This document shows positions 37,287 to 45,480 of a stretch of 57,879 bases of DNA, piece after piece. Source of the DNA: CADEEN01 sp963740395 (lineage in GTDB: Bacteria; Pseudomonadota; Gammaproteobacteria; Burkholderiales; Burkholderiaceae_C). The notes beneath the pieces are model-generated. The model saw only the letters and a program-made list of their open reading frames with translations. It was not told the DNA's origin and searched no databases. The translations under genes and the position numbers were made by a program. How positions within the stretch are numbered: position 1 is the stretch's first letter; each line of letters starts with the position of its first letter. The stretch is from contig CAVUEP010000070.1 of assembly GCA_963740395.1 (NCBI GenBank), positions 1 through 57,879 on the forward strand, written 5' to 3'.

Positions 37287-38483
37287 ATGAGCAGCGCCTT
37301 CATCGACCATCTCACTGCCGAACTCACAACCCTGCGCGAGGCCGGGTTGTACAAGTCCGAACGCATCCTGATCACGCCCCAGGGTGCGCTCGTTCGCACC
37401 GCGGACGGTCGCGAAGTGATCAACCTGTGCGCCAACAACTACCTCGGCCTGTCGTCGCACCCCCAGGTGATCGAGGCCGCGCAGGAGGCCTTGCGCACGC
37501 ATGGCTACGGCCTGTCGAGCGTGCGCTTCATCTGCGGCACCCAGGACCTGCACAAGACCCTCGAGGCCCGCCTGGCCCGCTTTCTCGGCACCGAGGACGC
37601 GATCCTCTATGCGGCGGCGTTCGACGCCAATGGCGGACTGTTCGAGCCGCTGCTGGGCGAGAACGACGCCGTGATCAGCGACGAGTTGAACCACGCCTCG
37701 ATCATCGACGGCATCCGCCTGTGCAAGGCCAAGCGCTGGCGCTACAAGCACAACGACATGGGCGACCTCGAGCGCTGCCTGACCGAGGCCGCGGCCGCTG
37801 GCGCGCGCTTCAAGCTGGTCTTCACCGACGGCGTGTTCTCGATGGACGGTACCGTCGCGCGGCTCGACCAGATGCGAGCGCTGTGCGACCGCTTCGACGC
37901 GCTGCTCGGCATCGACGAGTGCCATGCCAGCGGGTTCATGGGCGCGCGCGGGCGTGGCACGCACGAGCACCGTGGCGTCTTCGGCCGTGTCGACATCATC
38001 ACCGGCACCCTGGGCAAGGCCCTGGGCGGCGCCTCAGGCGGCTTCACCGCGGCGCGCAAGGAAGTGATCGAGCTGCTGCGCCAGCGCTCGCGTCCCTACC
38101 TGTTCTCGAACACCTTGATGCCCGCGATTGCCGGCGCATCGATTGCCGTCCTGGACCTGCTCGAATCCAGCACCGCGTTGCGCGACAAGCTCGAGGACAA
38201 CACGCGCTGGTTTCGCCAGGCCATTGCGGCGGCGGGATTCGACATCAAGCCCGGCGAGCATGCCATCGTCCCGATCATGGTCCACGACGCCGTCGTGGCG
38301 CAGCGGCTTGCCGCGCGCCTGCTGGAGCTGGGCGTGTACGTCGTCGGCTTTTTCTTCCCCGTCGTGCCCAAGGGCCAGGCGCGCATCCGCGTGCAGATGA
38401 GCGCCGTGCACGAGCGCCAGCATCTCGAGAAGGCCGTCGCGGCGTTCACGCAGGCGGGGCGCGAACTGGGCCTTGTTCAGTGA
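37287..38483 (+). CDS. kbl: 2-amino-3-ketobutyrate CoA ligase (glycine C-acetyltransferase)
   Basis: Kbl cleaves 2-amino-3-ketobutyrate with CoA to glycine and acetyl-CoA, the second step of threonine degradation. The 398-residue length equals that of E. coli Kbl, and the PLP lysine is K244 in TGTLGKALGGASGG. Family segments YGLSSVRFICGTQDLHK and SDELNHASIIDGIRL are present. The start MSSAFIDHLTAEL is the ATG at 37287; the longer upstream frame is not family-like. Its stop overlaps the GTG start of tdh. Confidence 0.97.
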   Translation: MSSAFIDHLTAELTTLREAGLYKSERILITPQGALVRTADGREVINLCANNYLGLSSHPQVIEAAQEALRTHGYGLSSVRFICGTQDLHKTLEARLARFLGTEDAILYAAAFDANGGLFEPLLGENDAVISDELNHASIIDGIRLCKAKRWRYKHNDMGDLERCLTEAAAAGARFKLVFTDGVFSMDGTVARLDQMRALCDRFDALLGIDECHASGFMGARGRGTHEHRGVFGRVDIITGTLGKALGGASGGFTAARKEVIELLRQRSRPYLFSNTLMPAIAGASIAVLDLLESSTALRDKLEDNTRWFRQAIAAAGFDIKPGEHAIVPIMVHDAVVAQRLAARLLELGVYVVGFFFPVVPKGQARIRVQMSAVHERQHLEKAVAAFTQAGRELGLVQ

Positions 38484-39421
38484 AGGTCCTGATCATTGGC
38501 GCCAATGGCCAGATCGGCACCGAGCTGGCCGGCGAACTGCTGCTGCGCCACGGCAAGGGCGCGGTCGTCACGAGCGATCTCGCCCCGGTCGGCCGCGTGC
38601 CTGGACTGGCCCATGAGGAGCTCGATTGCACCGACATCGGCGCATTGACCAGCATCGTCGAGCGCCACGGCATCACGCAGGTCTACCACCTGGCCGCGGC
38701 CCTGTCGGCGCGCGGCGAGCAGCACCCGATGTGGGCCTGGGACCTGAACATGAAAGGTCTCCTGAACGTGCTCGAAGTGGCGCGCTCGCACAAGCTCGAG
38801 CGCATCTTCTGGCCCAGTTCGATCGCCGCCTTCGGTCCCGGGACGCCGCAGGAGAGCACGCCGCAGCACACCGTGATGGACCCGAGCACCGTCTACGGCA
38901 TCAGCAAATTGGCCGGCGAGGGTTGGTGCGCTTGGTACCACAAGCACCATGGCGTCGACGTGCGCAGCCTGCGCTACCCCGGCCTGATCAGCTGGAAGAC
39001 GCCGCCCGGCGGCGGCACGACCGACTACGCCATCGAGATCTTCCACGCCGCGCTGCAAAGCGGCCGCTACACCTGCTTCCTGCGCGAAGACCAGGCGCTG
39101 CCGATGATGTACATGCCCGACGCCATCCGCGCCACGCTGCAGTTGATGGAGGCGCCGCCAGAGCAGGTGATTGAGCGCCACTCCTACAACCTGGCGGGTA
39201 TCAGCTTCACGCCGGTCGACATGGCCCAGGCGATCCGCAAGCGCCTGCCGGCGTTCACGATGGACTGCGAGCCCGATTTCCGCCAGGCCATCGCGGCCTC
39301 CTGGCCGCGGTCTATCGACGACAGCGCCGCGCAGCGCGACTGGGGCTGGCGGCCGCGCTACGACTTGCAGGCGATGGTGGACGACATGCTGGCCAACCTG
39401 GGCCCGCAACTCAGTTCCTAG
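38480..39421 (+). CDS. NAD-dependent L-threonine 3-dehydrogenase, SDR/epimerase type
   Basis: The 313-residue protein belongs to the extended short-chain dehydrogenase family. It has the NAD loop GANGQIG (7-13) and the catalytic Y139-x3-K143 (VYGISK). Strong similarity to SDR-type threonine dehydrogenases is visible in FWPSSIAAFGP, YPGLISWKT-PPGGGTTDYA and the late MYMPDAIRATLQLM. It oxidises threonine to 2-amino-3-ketobutyrate, the substrate of Kbl, and is not related to the zinc MDR-type Tdh of E. coli. The GTG start overlaps the kbl stop (GTGA), so the two are coupled. Confidence 0.94.
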   Translation: MKVLIIGANGQIGTELAGELLLRHGKGAVVTSDLAPVGRVPGLAHEELDCTDIGALTSIVERHGITQVYHLAAALSARGEQHPMWAWDLNMKGLLNVLEVARSHKLERIFWPSSIAAFGPGTPQESTPQHTVMDPSTVYGISKLAGEGWCAWYHKHHGVDVRSLRYPGLISWKTPPGGGTTDYAIEIFHAALQSGRYTCFLREDQALPMMYMPDAIRATLQLMEAPPEQVIERHSYNLAGISFTPVDMAQAIRKRLPAFTMDCEPDFRQAIAASWPRSIDDSAAQRDWGWRPRYDLQAMVDDMLANLGPQLSS

Positions 39422-39660
39422 GCCCAGGCCGACTGCGCGGTTGGACGCACTGGGTCGGGTCGGCCACGAACAGCCATCCGACGAGCAGGCAGGCCGGGAC
39501 GGCCAGGAACCACGCGGCGTCGCCGCTGAGCGCCTGACCGGCAAAGCCGATGCCCAGTCCCGCGACGATGCACACGCAACAGCAGGCCGGCACGGCGCGC
39601 CAGCGACATGCGGTCGGCGGCAGGGTCCTGCGCAGTCGGCGTGCTACTCGTGTTGGGCAT
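39411..39660 (-). CDS. Small hypothetical membrane protein, probable frameshift
   Basis: A reverse-strand frame starting MPNTSSTPTAQDPAADRMSLARR at 39660 and, in another frame, ACCCVCIVAGLGIGFAGQALSGDAAWFLAVPACLLVGWLFVADP (about 44 residues) together read as one plausible protein of about 83 residues with two membrane helices. A single-base change near 39590 would join them. The unshifted alternative is an 89-residue frame from 39680 with an arginine-rich N-terminus. It ends inside the tdh gene on the other strand (11-base overlap) and precedes nothing recognisable. Function unknown and existence uncertain. Confidence 0.4.
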
Positions 39661-39676
39661 GAACGGGTGGTGACGC

Positions 39677-40033
39677 TCAAACGGCCAGCAACTCGACCTC
39701 GAACACCAGCGTCGCATTGGGCGGGATCACGCCGCCTGCGCCGCGCGCGCCGTAGCCGAGTTCGGGCGGGATGCGCAACACGCGCGTGCCGCCGACCTGC
39801 ATGCCCTGCACGCCCTCGTCCCAGCCGCGAATCACCATGCCGGCGCCGAGGTTGAACTTGAACGGGTCGCCGCGGTCCTTGCTCGAGTCGAACTTGGCAC
39901 CGCGCTCATCTGATGCGCTGGCGTCATGCAGCCAGCCGGTGTAGTGCACGGAAACCTTGTTGCCTGACTGCGCGGCGGCGCCGCTGCCGACGGTCGTGTC
40001 TTCGTAATGGAGTCCGCTCGGGGTGGTGGTCAT
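39677..40033 (-). CDS. FKBP-type peptidyl-prolyl cis-trans isomerase
   Basis: The 118-residue protein is a single FKBP domain that speeds proline isomerisation. Typical residues are visible in VSVHYTGWLHD, FKFNLGAGMVIRGWDEGVQGM, and the C-terminal YGARGAGGVIPPNATLVFEVELL. There is no signal peptide, so it is cytoplasmic. It lies downstream of gluQ on the same strand with a 39-base gap. Confidence 0.96.
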   Translation of the reverse strand: MTTTPSGLHYEDTTVGSGAAAQSGNKVSVHYTGWLHDASASDERGAKFDSSKDRGDPFKFNLGAGMVIRGWDEGVQGMQVGGTRVLRIPPELGYGARGAGGVIPPNATLVFEVELLAV

Positions 40034-40072
40034 GAGATCGGTGCTTTCAAAAGGTGGACGAATGGGTCCATC

Positions 40073-40991
40073 CTACACAGCCGCATCGGGTTCGCGCAGC
40101 CAGCGGCTGCGCCAGGCGAGCAGGGCGCCCCGCAACCACTTGTCGACATTGCTGCGCTCGGGCACGACCAGATTGAGTACCAGCGCGGCCGCGCGCAAGG
40201 CGGCCATCGGATGGTTCGGATCGATCGGCAAGGCGCCATTGCCTTTCGAGAGCTTCTCGCCGCGGGCGTCGCGCACCAGCGGCGTGTGCAGATAGCGCGG
40301 TGTGGGCAGCCCCAGCAGGCGCTGCAGGTGGATCTGGCGCGCGGTGTTGTCGGCCAGGTCCTCGCCGCGCACGACATCGGTCACGCCCTGTTCGGCATCG
40401 TCGACGACGACGGCCAGCTGATAGGCCCAGGGGCCATCGGCGCGCTGAAGCACGAAGTCGCCCACGGCATGCGTCACGTCCTGGTGCTGGGCACCGAGGC
40501 GCCGATCGTGCCAATCGATGAACACGGGTGCGGCGTCGGTGCCGCAGCGCAGGCGCCAGGCACGCGCGGGCCTGCCACCGAGTCCGCCGCGGCAGGTGCC
40601 GGGGTAGACGCGTTCGGCGCCGCGCGCCGCCGGGACGCCCAGCGCGGCCAGTTCGGTGTCGATGTCGCGCCGCGTGCAGCCGCAGGCATAGCTCAGGCCC
40701 GCCTCGCGCAGGCGCTGCAACGCCTGCGCATAGAGCGCACCGCGGTGAGATTGCCACACCGGTTCGGCGGTCGGGTTCGAGCCCGAGCGCGGCGAGTTGG
40801 TGCCTGATCACGCCATCGATGCCAGGCACGCTGCGCGGGCCATCGACATCTTCGAAGCGCAGCAGCCAGCGCCCGCCGTGCGCGCGTGCGTCGAGCCAGC
40901 TGGCCAATGCAGCCACCAGCGAGCCGGCATGCAGGGGGCCACTGGGCGACGGCGCAAAGCGGCCGACATAGGTGCCCGTCGGCGAGGTCAT
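40073..40991 (-). CDS. gluQ: Glutamyl-Q tRNA(Asp) synthetase, with one frameshift
   Basis: GluQ activates glutamate and attaches it to the queuosine at position 34 of tRNA-Asp; it is a truncated GluRS lacking the anticodon-binding domain. The start reads MTSPTGTYVGRFAPSPSGPLHAGS, including the HIGH-like motif; a zinc ribbon cysteine set appears in YACGCTRRDI, and the KMSKS-like motif is EKLSKGNG. An extra base near 40770 breaks the frame inside LGLEPD-AEPVWQSHRG; removing it restores about 305 residues. Its ATG shares one base with the LysR stop (TGATG). Confidence 0.92.
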
Positions 40992-42001
40992 CAGTCGACG
41001 GCCTGCAGCATGCCCGCATGCCTCTCGAGCAGGGCCTTGCGCGTCGCCGCACTGTCCAGTTGCGCCAACCACCAGGCCAATGCCAGGCCCTGCGGCGCCT
41101 TCTTTGGCTGCGGCGCGGCGGCCTGGCGCCAGGCGTAGCCCAGGCGCACCGGCGGGTTGTCGCGCTGCAGGGTCTTCACCACGAGGCGACCGGTGCGAAT
41201 GTGCTCGCGCGCCAGCGGCTCGGCCAGGTAGCCGCAGCCCAGGCAGCGCAACTGGGCCTCGACCTTGGCCTGCACCGTGGCCACCGTGAACACCTCCTGC
41301 CCCGGCAGCAGGTTCAACGTGAGGGGTTCAAGCTGACGCGCCGAGTCGGCCACCGCCACGGCGCGATGGCGCAACAGCTCCTGGTCGGGGATGGCACCCT
41401 CAAACGCAGCCAGCGGATGGTGCGGCGCCACAGCGAAGACAAAGTCCATGGCGCCCAGCGGGCGCACCTCGACGCCTGCCGGCACGACGCGCCCGCCGAT
41501 CCCGACGCCGATGACCAGATCCGCCTCGCCCGACACCAATGCCTCCCAGGTGCCGCTCAGGACTTCGGTGCGCAACCGCAGGCGTGTGCCGGGGCCGCTG
41601 TCAGGTCGCCCCGCGTCCGGCCGCAGGGCATAGAACGCTTCGCACAGCTCGAACAGGGTCAGGCGCGAAATCACGCCGTCGCCGGCCACGGTGAGCTGGG
41701 TCTCCCAGCCGCTGGCGACGCGCCTGACGCGGTTGGCCACCGCATCCATCTCGGCCAGCAGGCGCCGGCCTTCGCTGAGCAGTTCCTCCCCGGCGGCCGT
41801 GAGCTTGGCCTGGCCCGAGCGACGGTCGAACAGCAGCACGTCCAGAGCGTCTTCGAGCTGGCGCACGCTGTACGTCAGTGCCGAGGGCACCTTGCCGAGT
41901 TCGCGCGCCGCCGCGGCGAAGCTGCCATTGCGGGCGATGCTGTCAACCATCGCCAGCGCATCCGGCGTCAGTGCATTGCGTGGGTCGGCCATGAAGTTCA
42001 T
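40991..42001 (-). CDS. LysR-family transcriptional regulator
   Basis: The 336-residue protein has the N-terminal winged helix of LysR regulators (TPDALAMVDSIARNGSFAAAARELGKVPSALTYSVRQLE in residues 11-51) and an effector-binding domain after residue 90. It is divergent from the pirin-DoxX pair with an 85-base gap, the usual layout for a LysR regulator and its target. An in-frame ATG at 41992 is an alternative start. Its stop overlaps the gluQ start by one base, so gluQ may depend on this transcript. Confidence 0.94.
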   Translation of the reverse strand: MNFMADPRNALTPDALAMVDSIARNGSFAAAARELGKVPSALTYSVRQLEDALDVLLFDRRSGQAKLTAAGEELLSEGRRLLAEMDAVANRVRRVASGWETQLTVAGDGVISRLTLFELCEAFYALRPDAGRPDSGPGTRLRLRTEVLSGTWEALVSGEADLVIGVGIGGRVVPAGVEVRPLGAMDFVFAVAPHHPLAAFEGAIPDQELLRHRAVAVADSARQLEPLTLNLLPGQEVFTVATVQAKVEAQLRCLGCGYLAEPLAREHIRTGRLVVKTLQRDNPPVRLGYAWRQAAAPQPKKAPQGLALAWWLAQLDSAATRKALLERHAGMLQAVD

Positions 42002-42006
42002 CTTAT

Positions 42007-42062
42007 TTGAACGCGGCCTTCAATGCAGGGTGGCTTTGCAGTGGGCCCGCGCTGCCTACAGT
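42007..42062 (+). promoter_or_regulatory. LysR-pirin intergenic operator and promoter candidate
   Basis: An interrupted palindrome TTGAA-N7-TTCAA spans 42007-42023, close to the LysR gene start. Downstream, TTTGCA (42035-42040) and TACAGT (42057-42062) are spaced by 16 bases and could be the -35 and -10 boxes for pirin. The palindrome lies just upstream of that -35, a normal place for a LysR-type activator. Confidence 0.5.
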
Positions 42063-42086
42063 GAGGCCATCGAAAGGAATGCCACC

Positions 42087-42788
42087 ATGCTGACACTGCG
42101 CAAGGCCCAGGACCGAGGATTCGCCGACCACGGCTGGCTGAAGAGCCATCACAGCTTCTCGTTCGCCGACTATCACGATCCGGCGCACATGGGCGTGGGC
42201 AACCTGCGCGTCATCAACGAAGACCGCATCGCCCCTGGCACGGGGTTCGGTACCCACAGTCACCGCGATATGGAGATCGTCAGCGTCGTCATCGACGGTG
42301 CGCTGGGCCACAAGGACAACATCGGCAATGGCGCGACCATCGTCCCCGGTGAGTTGCAGCGCATGAGCGCGGGCACCGGCATCGCGCACAGCGAGTTCAA
42401 CCATGCGGCCGACCAGACCACGCACTTCCTGCAGATCTGGCTGCTGCCCAACCGCCGCGGCATCGCGCCGGGGTATGAGCAGAAGGCATTTCCCGAAGCT
42501 GACAAGCGCGGCCGCCTGCGCTTGGTGGCATCAAACGATGGGCGCGACGGTTCCGTGACCGTCCACGCTGACGCTTCGCTGCACGCGGGCCTGTTCGACG
42601 GTGACGAGCGCGCCGAACTGGCGCTGGACCCGCAGCGCCTGGCCTATGTGCATGTGGTGCGGGGCGCCATCAACGCCAACGGCCAGGCCGTGCAGGCCGG
42701 TGACGCCGTCCGCCTCGACGGTGAATCGATCCTGGTACTCGACCAGGGCCGCGACGCCGAAGTGCTTGTCTTCGACCTCGCCCCCTGA
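42087..42788 (+). CDS. Pirin family protein
   Basis: The 233-residue protein is a bicupin of the pirin family. The metal-binding histidines lie in FGTHSHRDMEIV and in GIAHSEFNH, with the glutamate of the fourth ligand nearby, so the metal site looks intact. Some bacterial pirins have quercetinase activity; others are regulators. The start MLTLRKAQDRG is preceded by GAAAGGAATG, a usable ribosome binding site. It is the first gene of the operon with DoxX. Confidence 0.94.
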   Translation: MLTLRKAQDRGFADHGWLKSHHSFSFADYHDPAHMGVGNLRVINEDRIAPGTGFGTHSHRDMEIVSVVIDGALGHKDNIGNGATIVPGELQRMSAGTGIAHSEFNHAADQTTHFLQIWLLPNRRGIAPGYEQKAFPEADKRGRLRLVASNDGRDGSVTVHADASLHAGLFDGDERAELALDPQRLAYVHVVRGAINANGQAVQAGDAVRLDGESILVLDQGRDAEVLVFDLAP

Positions 42789-42822
42789 CACCTCGATTTC
42801 AACCACTCTCTGGAGACTTCCC

Positions 42823-43233
42823 ATGAACACCCAAGGCCTTCCCGTCCTGATCGCCCGCATCCTGCTGGCACTGATGTTCCTGCTTGCGGGCTTCAGCAAG
42901 TTTGCCGGCCTCGAAGGCACCGCCGGCTACATCGCCAGCAAGGGGCTCCCGATGCCGCAACTCCTGGCCCTGGCCACCGCGGCGCTCGAGGTGGTCGGCG
43001 CGCTGCTGCTGATCGTCGGCTGGCAGGCCCGCTGGGCGGCGCTGGCACTGGCCGCGTTCACGTTGCTGGCCAGCGTGCTGTTCCACAATTTCTGGGCCCT
43101 GCCAGCCGAGCAGCAGATGATGCAGCAGCTGATGTTCATGAAGAACCTGTCGGTGGTGGGCGGCCTGCTCGTCGTGTTCGGCCTGGGCGCCGGCACGCTG
43201 AGCCTGGACCAGCGCCGCGTTGCGGCGGCCTGA
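42823..43233 (+). CDS. DoxX family membrane protein
   Basis: The 136-residue protein has four predicted membrane helices (about 7-25, 43-64, 68-86 and 103-124) and the DoxX-type opening LIARILLALMFLLAGFSKFAG. Members of this family are linked to redox stress and respiratory chains, but the role is not settled. It follows pirin by 34 bases, and the pairing LysR, pirin, DoxX is frequent in Burkholderiales. Confidence 0.9.
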   Translation: MNTQGLPVLIARILLALMFLLAGFSKFAGLEGTAGYIASKGLPMPQLLALATAALEVVGALLLIVGWQARWAALALAAFTLLASVLFHNFWALPAEQQMMQQLMFMKNLSVVGGLLVVFGLGAGTLSLDQRRVAAA

Positions 43234-43265
43234 GGCACGACGCGCGCCGCGCTACAGTGCGGCGC

Positions 43266-43979
43266 ATGATCGACGCAGTGGCCAGGCTCGTCACGGTGCT
43301 GCCCTGGTGGGATTGGGCAGCGCTGGCCTGGTTCTTTCTCGCCTGGATCGGCTACGCGCGCTTTGCGCGGCGGCGCGAACCGGCCAATCCCTCGCTGCTG
43401 GTGGCCGGCAACCGTGTGCGCCGGCAATGGATGCTCGAGGCGAGCAAGCGCGAAGTGCGGGTGCTCGACGCCGTCGTGTTGCAGAACCTGTCGACCAGCC
43501 CGAGCTTCTTCGCCTCGACCACGATCCTGATCGTCGGCGGCCTGCTGGCCCTGATCGGCTCGGGCGACCACACCAGCGTGCTGATGGCCGAACTGCCGTT
43601 CACGGCGCGCACGACGGCGCTGGTGCTGGATCTCAAGCTGGTGCTGCTGACCGGCATCTTCATCTATGCCTTCTTCCGCTTCACATGGAGTCTGCGCCAA
43701 TACAGCCTGGGCGCGATGCTGGTGGCGTCGGCCCCCGCGCATGACGAGTTCCTGCAACTCGGCGAAGCCGCGCGCAACCGATTTGCCGATCGTGCCGGCG
43801 CCATGATGGGGCTGGCGGCCGAATCGTTCAACGACGGCACCCGCGCCTACTACTTTGCCTTTGCCGCCGCCGGTTGGCTGTTCTCGCCGCTGGCGTTCGC
43901 GCTGGGCAGTGCCGGCGTGGTGTGGATCCTCTACCAGCGCGAGTTCCACTCGGAGTCGCTGGCCCTGATGCGCGACTAG
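43266..43979 (+). CDS. DUF599 family membrane protein
   Basis: The 237-residue protein has four hydrophobic segments (about 16-36, 75-95, 113-133 and 195-220). DUF599 features include NRVRRQWMLEASKREVRVLDAVVLQNL in the loop and SPSFFASTTILIVGG. The ATG at 43266 is preferred to the in-frame GTG at 43257. No function is known. The stop is followed by 189 bases holding the promoter of the next gene. Confidence 0.88.
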   Translation: MIDAVARLVTVLPWWDWAALAWFFLAWIGYARFARRREPANPSLLVAGNRVRRQWMLEASKREVRVLDAVVLQNLSTSPSFFASTTILIVGGLLALIGSGDHTSVLMAELPFTARTTALVLDLKLVLLTGIFIYAFFRFTWSLRQYSLGAMLVASAPAHDEFLQLGEAARNRFADRAGAMMGLAAESFNDGTRAYYFAFAAAGWLFSPLAFALGSAGVVWILYQREFHSESLALMRD

Positions 43980-43998
43980 GGCGCCGCCGCCAGGTGCC

Positions 43999-44038
43999 AG
44001 CATATGTCTTGGCGTATGCTGATCATGCGCAATACGAT
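43999..44038 (+). promoter_or_regulatory. Promoter and inverted-repeat operator for the purine module
   Basis: TTGGCG (44009-44014) and TACGAT (44033-44038), spaced by 18 bases, form a plausible sigma-70 promoter. An inverted repeat AGCATA-N10-TATGCT (43999-44020) covers the -35 box, and a second imperfect one, CGCAATA-CGA-TATGCG (44028-44043), covers the -10. The two together look like a repressor site for a regulator not encoded here. The transcript would have a leader of about 125 bases, in which I see nothing else notable. Confidence 0.45.
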
Positions 44039-44168
44039 ATGCGAATTCCCAGGCGCTGTGCGAGCATCCCTGCCGCGATGCGGCCGAGCGCTGGCGGGTG
44101 TGCAGCGCGGCCCGAAGAGCAACCATAATTGCCGCTTTCGGTAGCTCCATTTCTTCAACTCTCGAGGA

Positions 44169-45339
44169 ATGTCCATGATCGACACCAAGAAGCGAAACCT
44201 GTTCCGGCTGGCCGCGCTGGCCGCCGTGGCCTCCACCGCCGCACTGGTGGGTTGCGGCAAGAAGGAGGCGCCGGCCGCTGCTGCGCCCGCGGCCATGCCG
44301 ACCGCTGCGTCCGCACCGGCCACGGCCGAACCGCTGAAGATCGCCTTCGCCTACGTCGGCCCGGTGGGCGACGCCGGCTGGACCTTTGCCCACGACCTGG
44401 GCCGCAAGGCCGTCGAGGCCGAGTTCGGCGACAAGGTCAAGACCAGCTACGTCGAGAACGTGCCCGAGGCGGCCGACGCCGAGCGCGTGATCCGGCAGAT
44501 GGTCAGCGAGGGCAACAAGCTGATCTTCGGCACCACCTTCGGCTACATGGACCCGATGATGAAGGTCGCCGCCGACGAGAAGGGTGTCAAGTTCGAGCAT
44601 GGCACCGGCTTCAAGACCGCCGACAACATGCGCACCTACGACAGCCGCACCTACGAAGGCGGCCTACCTGGCGGGCATCGTCGCCGGTGCAATGACCAAG
44701 ACCAACACGCTGGGCGTGGTCGGCTCGATCCCGATTCCCGAGGTCATCCGCAACATCAACAGCTTCACGCTCGGTGCGCAGACCACGAACCCGAAGATCA
44801 AGACCAAGGTGGTCTGGATCGGCAAGTGGTTCGATCCGCCCAAGGAAGGCGAAGCCGCGCAGAGCCTGATCAATGCCGGCGCCGACATCCTGTTCCAGAA
44901 CACCGACTCGACGGCCGTGCTGCAGACCGCCGAGAAGAACAAGAAGCTGGCCTTCGGCTGGGACAGCGACATGAGCGCCTTCGCCAAGGACGCGCACCTG
45001 GCCTCAGCGATCATCAACTGGGGCCCGTACTACAAGCACGCCGTCAAGGAGGCCCTCGACGGCACCTGGAAGACCGGGCAGGTGTGGTGGGGCGTCAAGG
45101 AGGGCGCGATCGACATCGTGTCCCTGAGCGACAAGGTGCCGGCCGAGGTCAAGGCCAAGGTCGATGCCGCCAAGGCCGGCCTGAAGGACGGCAGCCTGCA
45201 TCCTTGGAAGGGCCCGGTCGTCGGCCAGGATGGCAAGAACGTGGTCGAGAAGGACGTGACGCCCGACGACAAGTTCATGCTCGGCATCAATTTCTACGTC
45301 AAGGGCGTCGACGGCAAGGTGCCTGCGGGCGGGAAGTAG
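44169..45339 (+). CDS. BMP family lipoprotein, purine nucleoside-type ABC binding protein, one frameshift
   Basis: This is a PnrA/BMP-type substrate-binding lipoprotein. A lipobox is visible (ALVGCGKKE, cysteine 29 from the first ATG), followed by an alanine/proline linker and PLKIAFAYVGPVGDAGWTFAHDLGRKA. An extra base near 44661 splits the gene after RTYEG; the next frame continues AYLAGIVAGAMTKTNTLGVVGS and IPEVIRNINSFTLGA. The joined protein is about 390 residues. BMP proteins feed nucleosides to ABC importers; no permease or ATPase is present here. The product is followed by a repeat and terminator, then adenine deaminase. Confidence 0.9.
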
Positions 45340-45350
45340 GGCCACCCCGA

Positions 45351-45413
45351 AGCGGCTGCGCCGCTCCCCTCAAGGGGCACGCCAGCGGACCGGCGGAGCC
45401 GGCTCCGCGGCGT
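45351..45413. repeat. Triple-hairpin palindromic repeat (REP-like)
   Basis: Three consecutive stem-loops are visible: AGCGGC-TGC-GCCGCT (45351-45365), CCCCT-CA-AGGGG (45366-45377), and a nested stem with outer arms ACGCC (45379-45383)/GGCGT (45409-45413), middle GCGGA/TCCGC, and inner CCGGC-GGA-GCCGG (45390-45402). From memory, near-identical sequences are dispersed between genes in Comamonadaceae-like genomes. Copy number in this genome cannot be tested here. Confidence 0.6.
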
Positions 45414-45430
45414 CTGCTGGGATAAGAGTC

Positions 45431-45467
45431 GAGGCCGCCGCGGGAAACTGCGGCGGCCTCTTGCTTT
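45431..45467 (+). terminator. Intrinsic terminator between BMP gene and adenine deaminase
   Basis: GAGGCCGCCGC (45431-45441) pairs perfectly with GCGGCGGCCTC (45450-45460) around the loop GGGAAACT, followed by TTGCTTT. It ends only 13 bases before the deaminase ATG, so it either ends the BMP transcript or acts as an attenuator for the deaminase. Confidence 0.75.
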
Positions 45468-45480
45468 GACGGACCTGACG

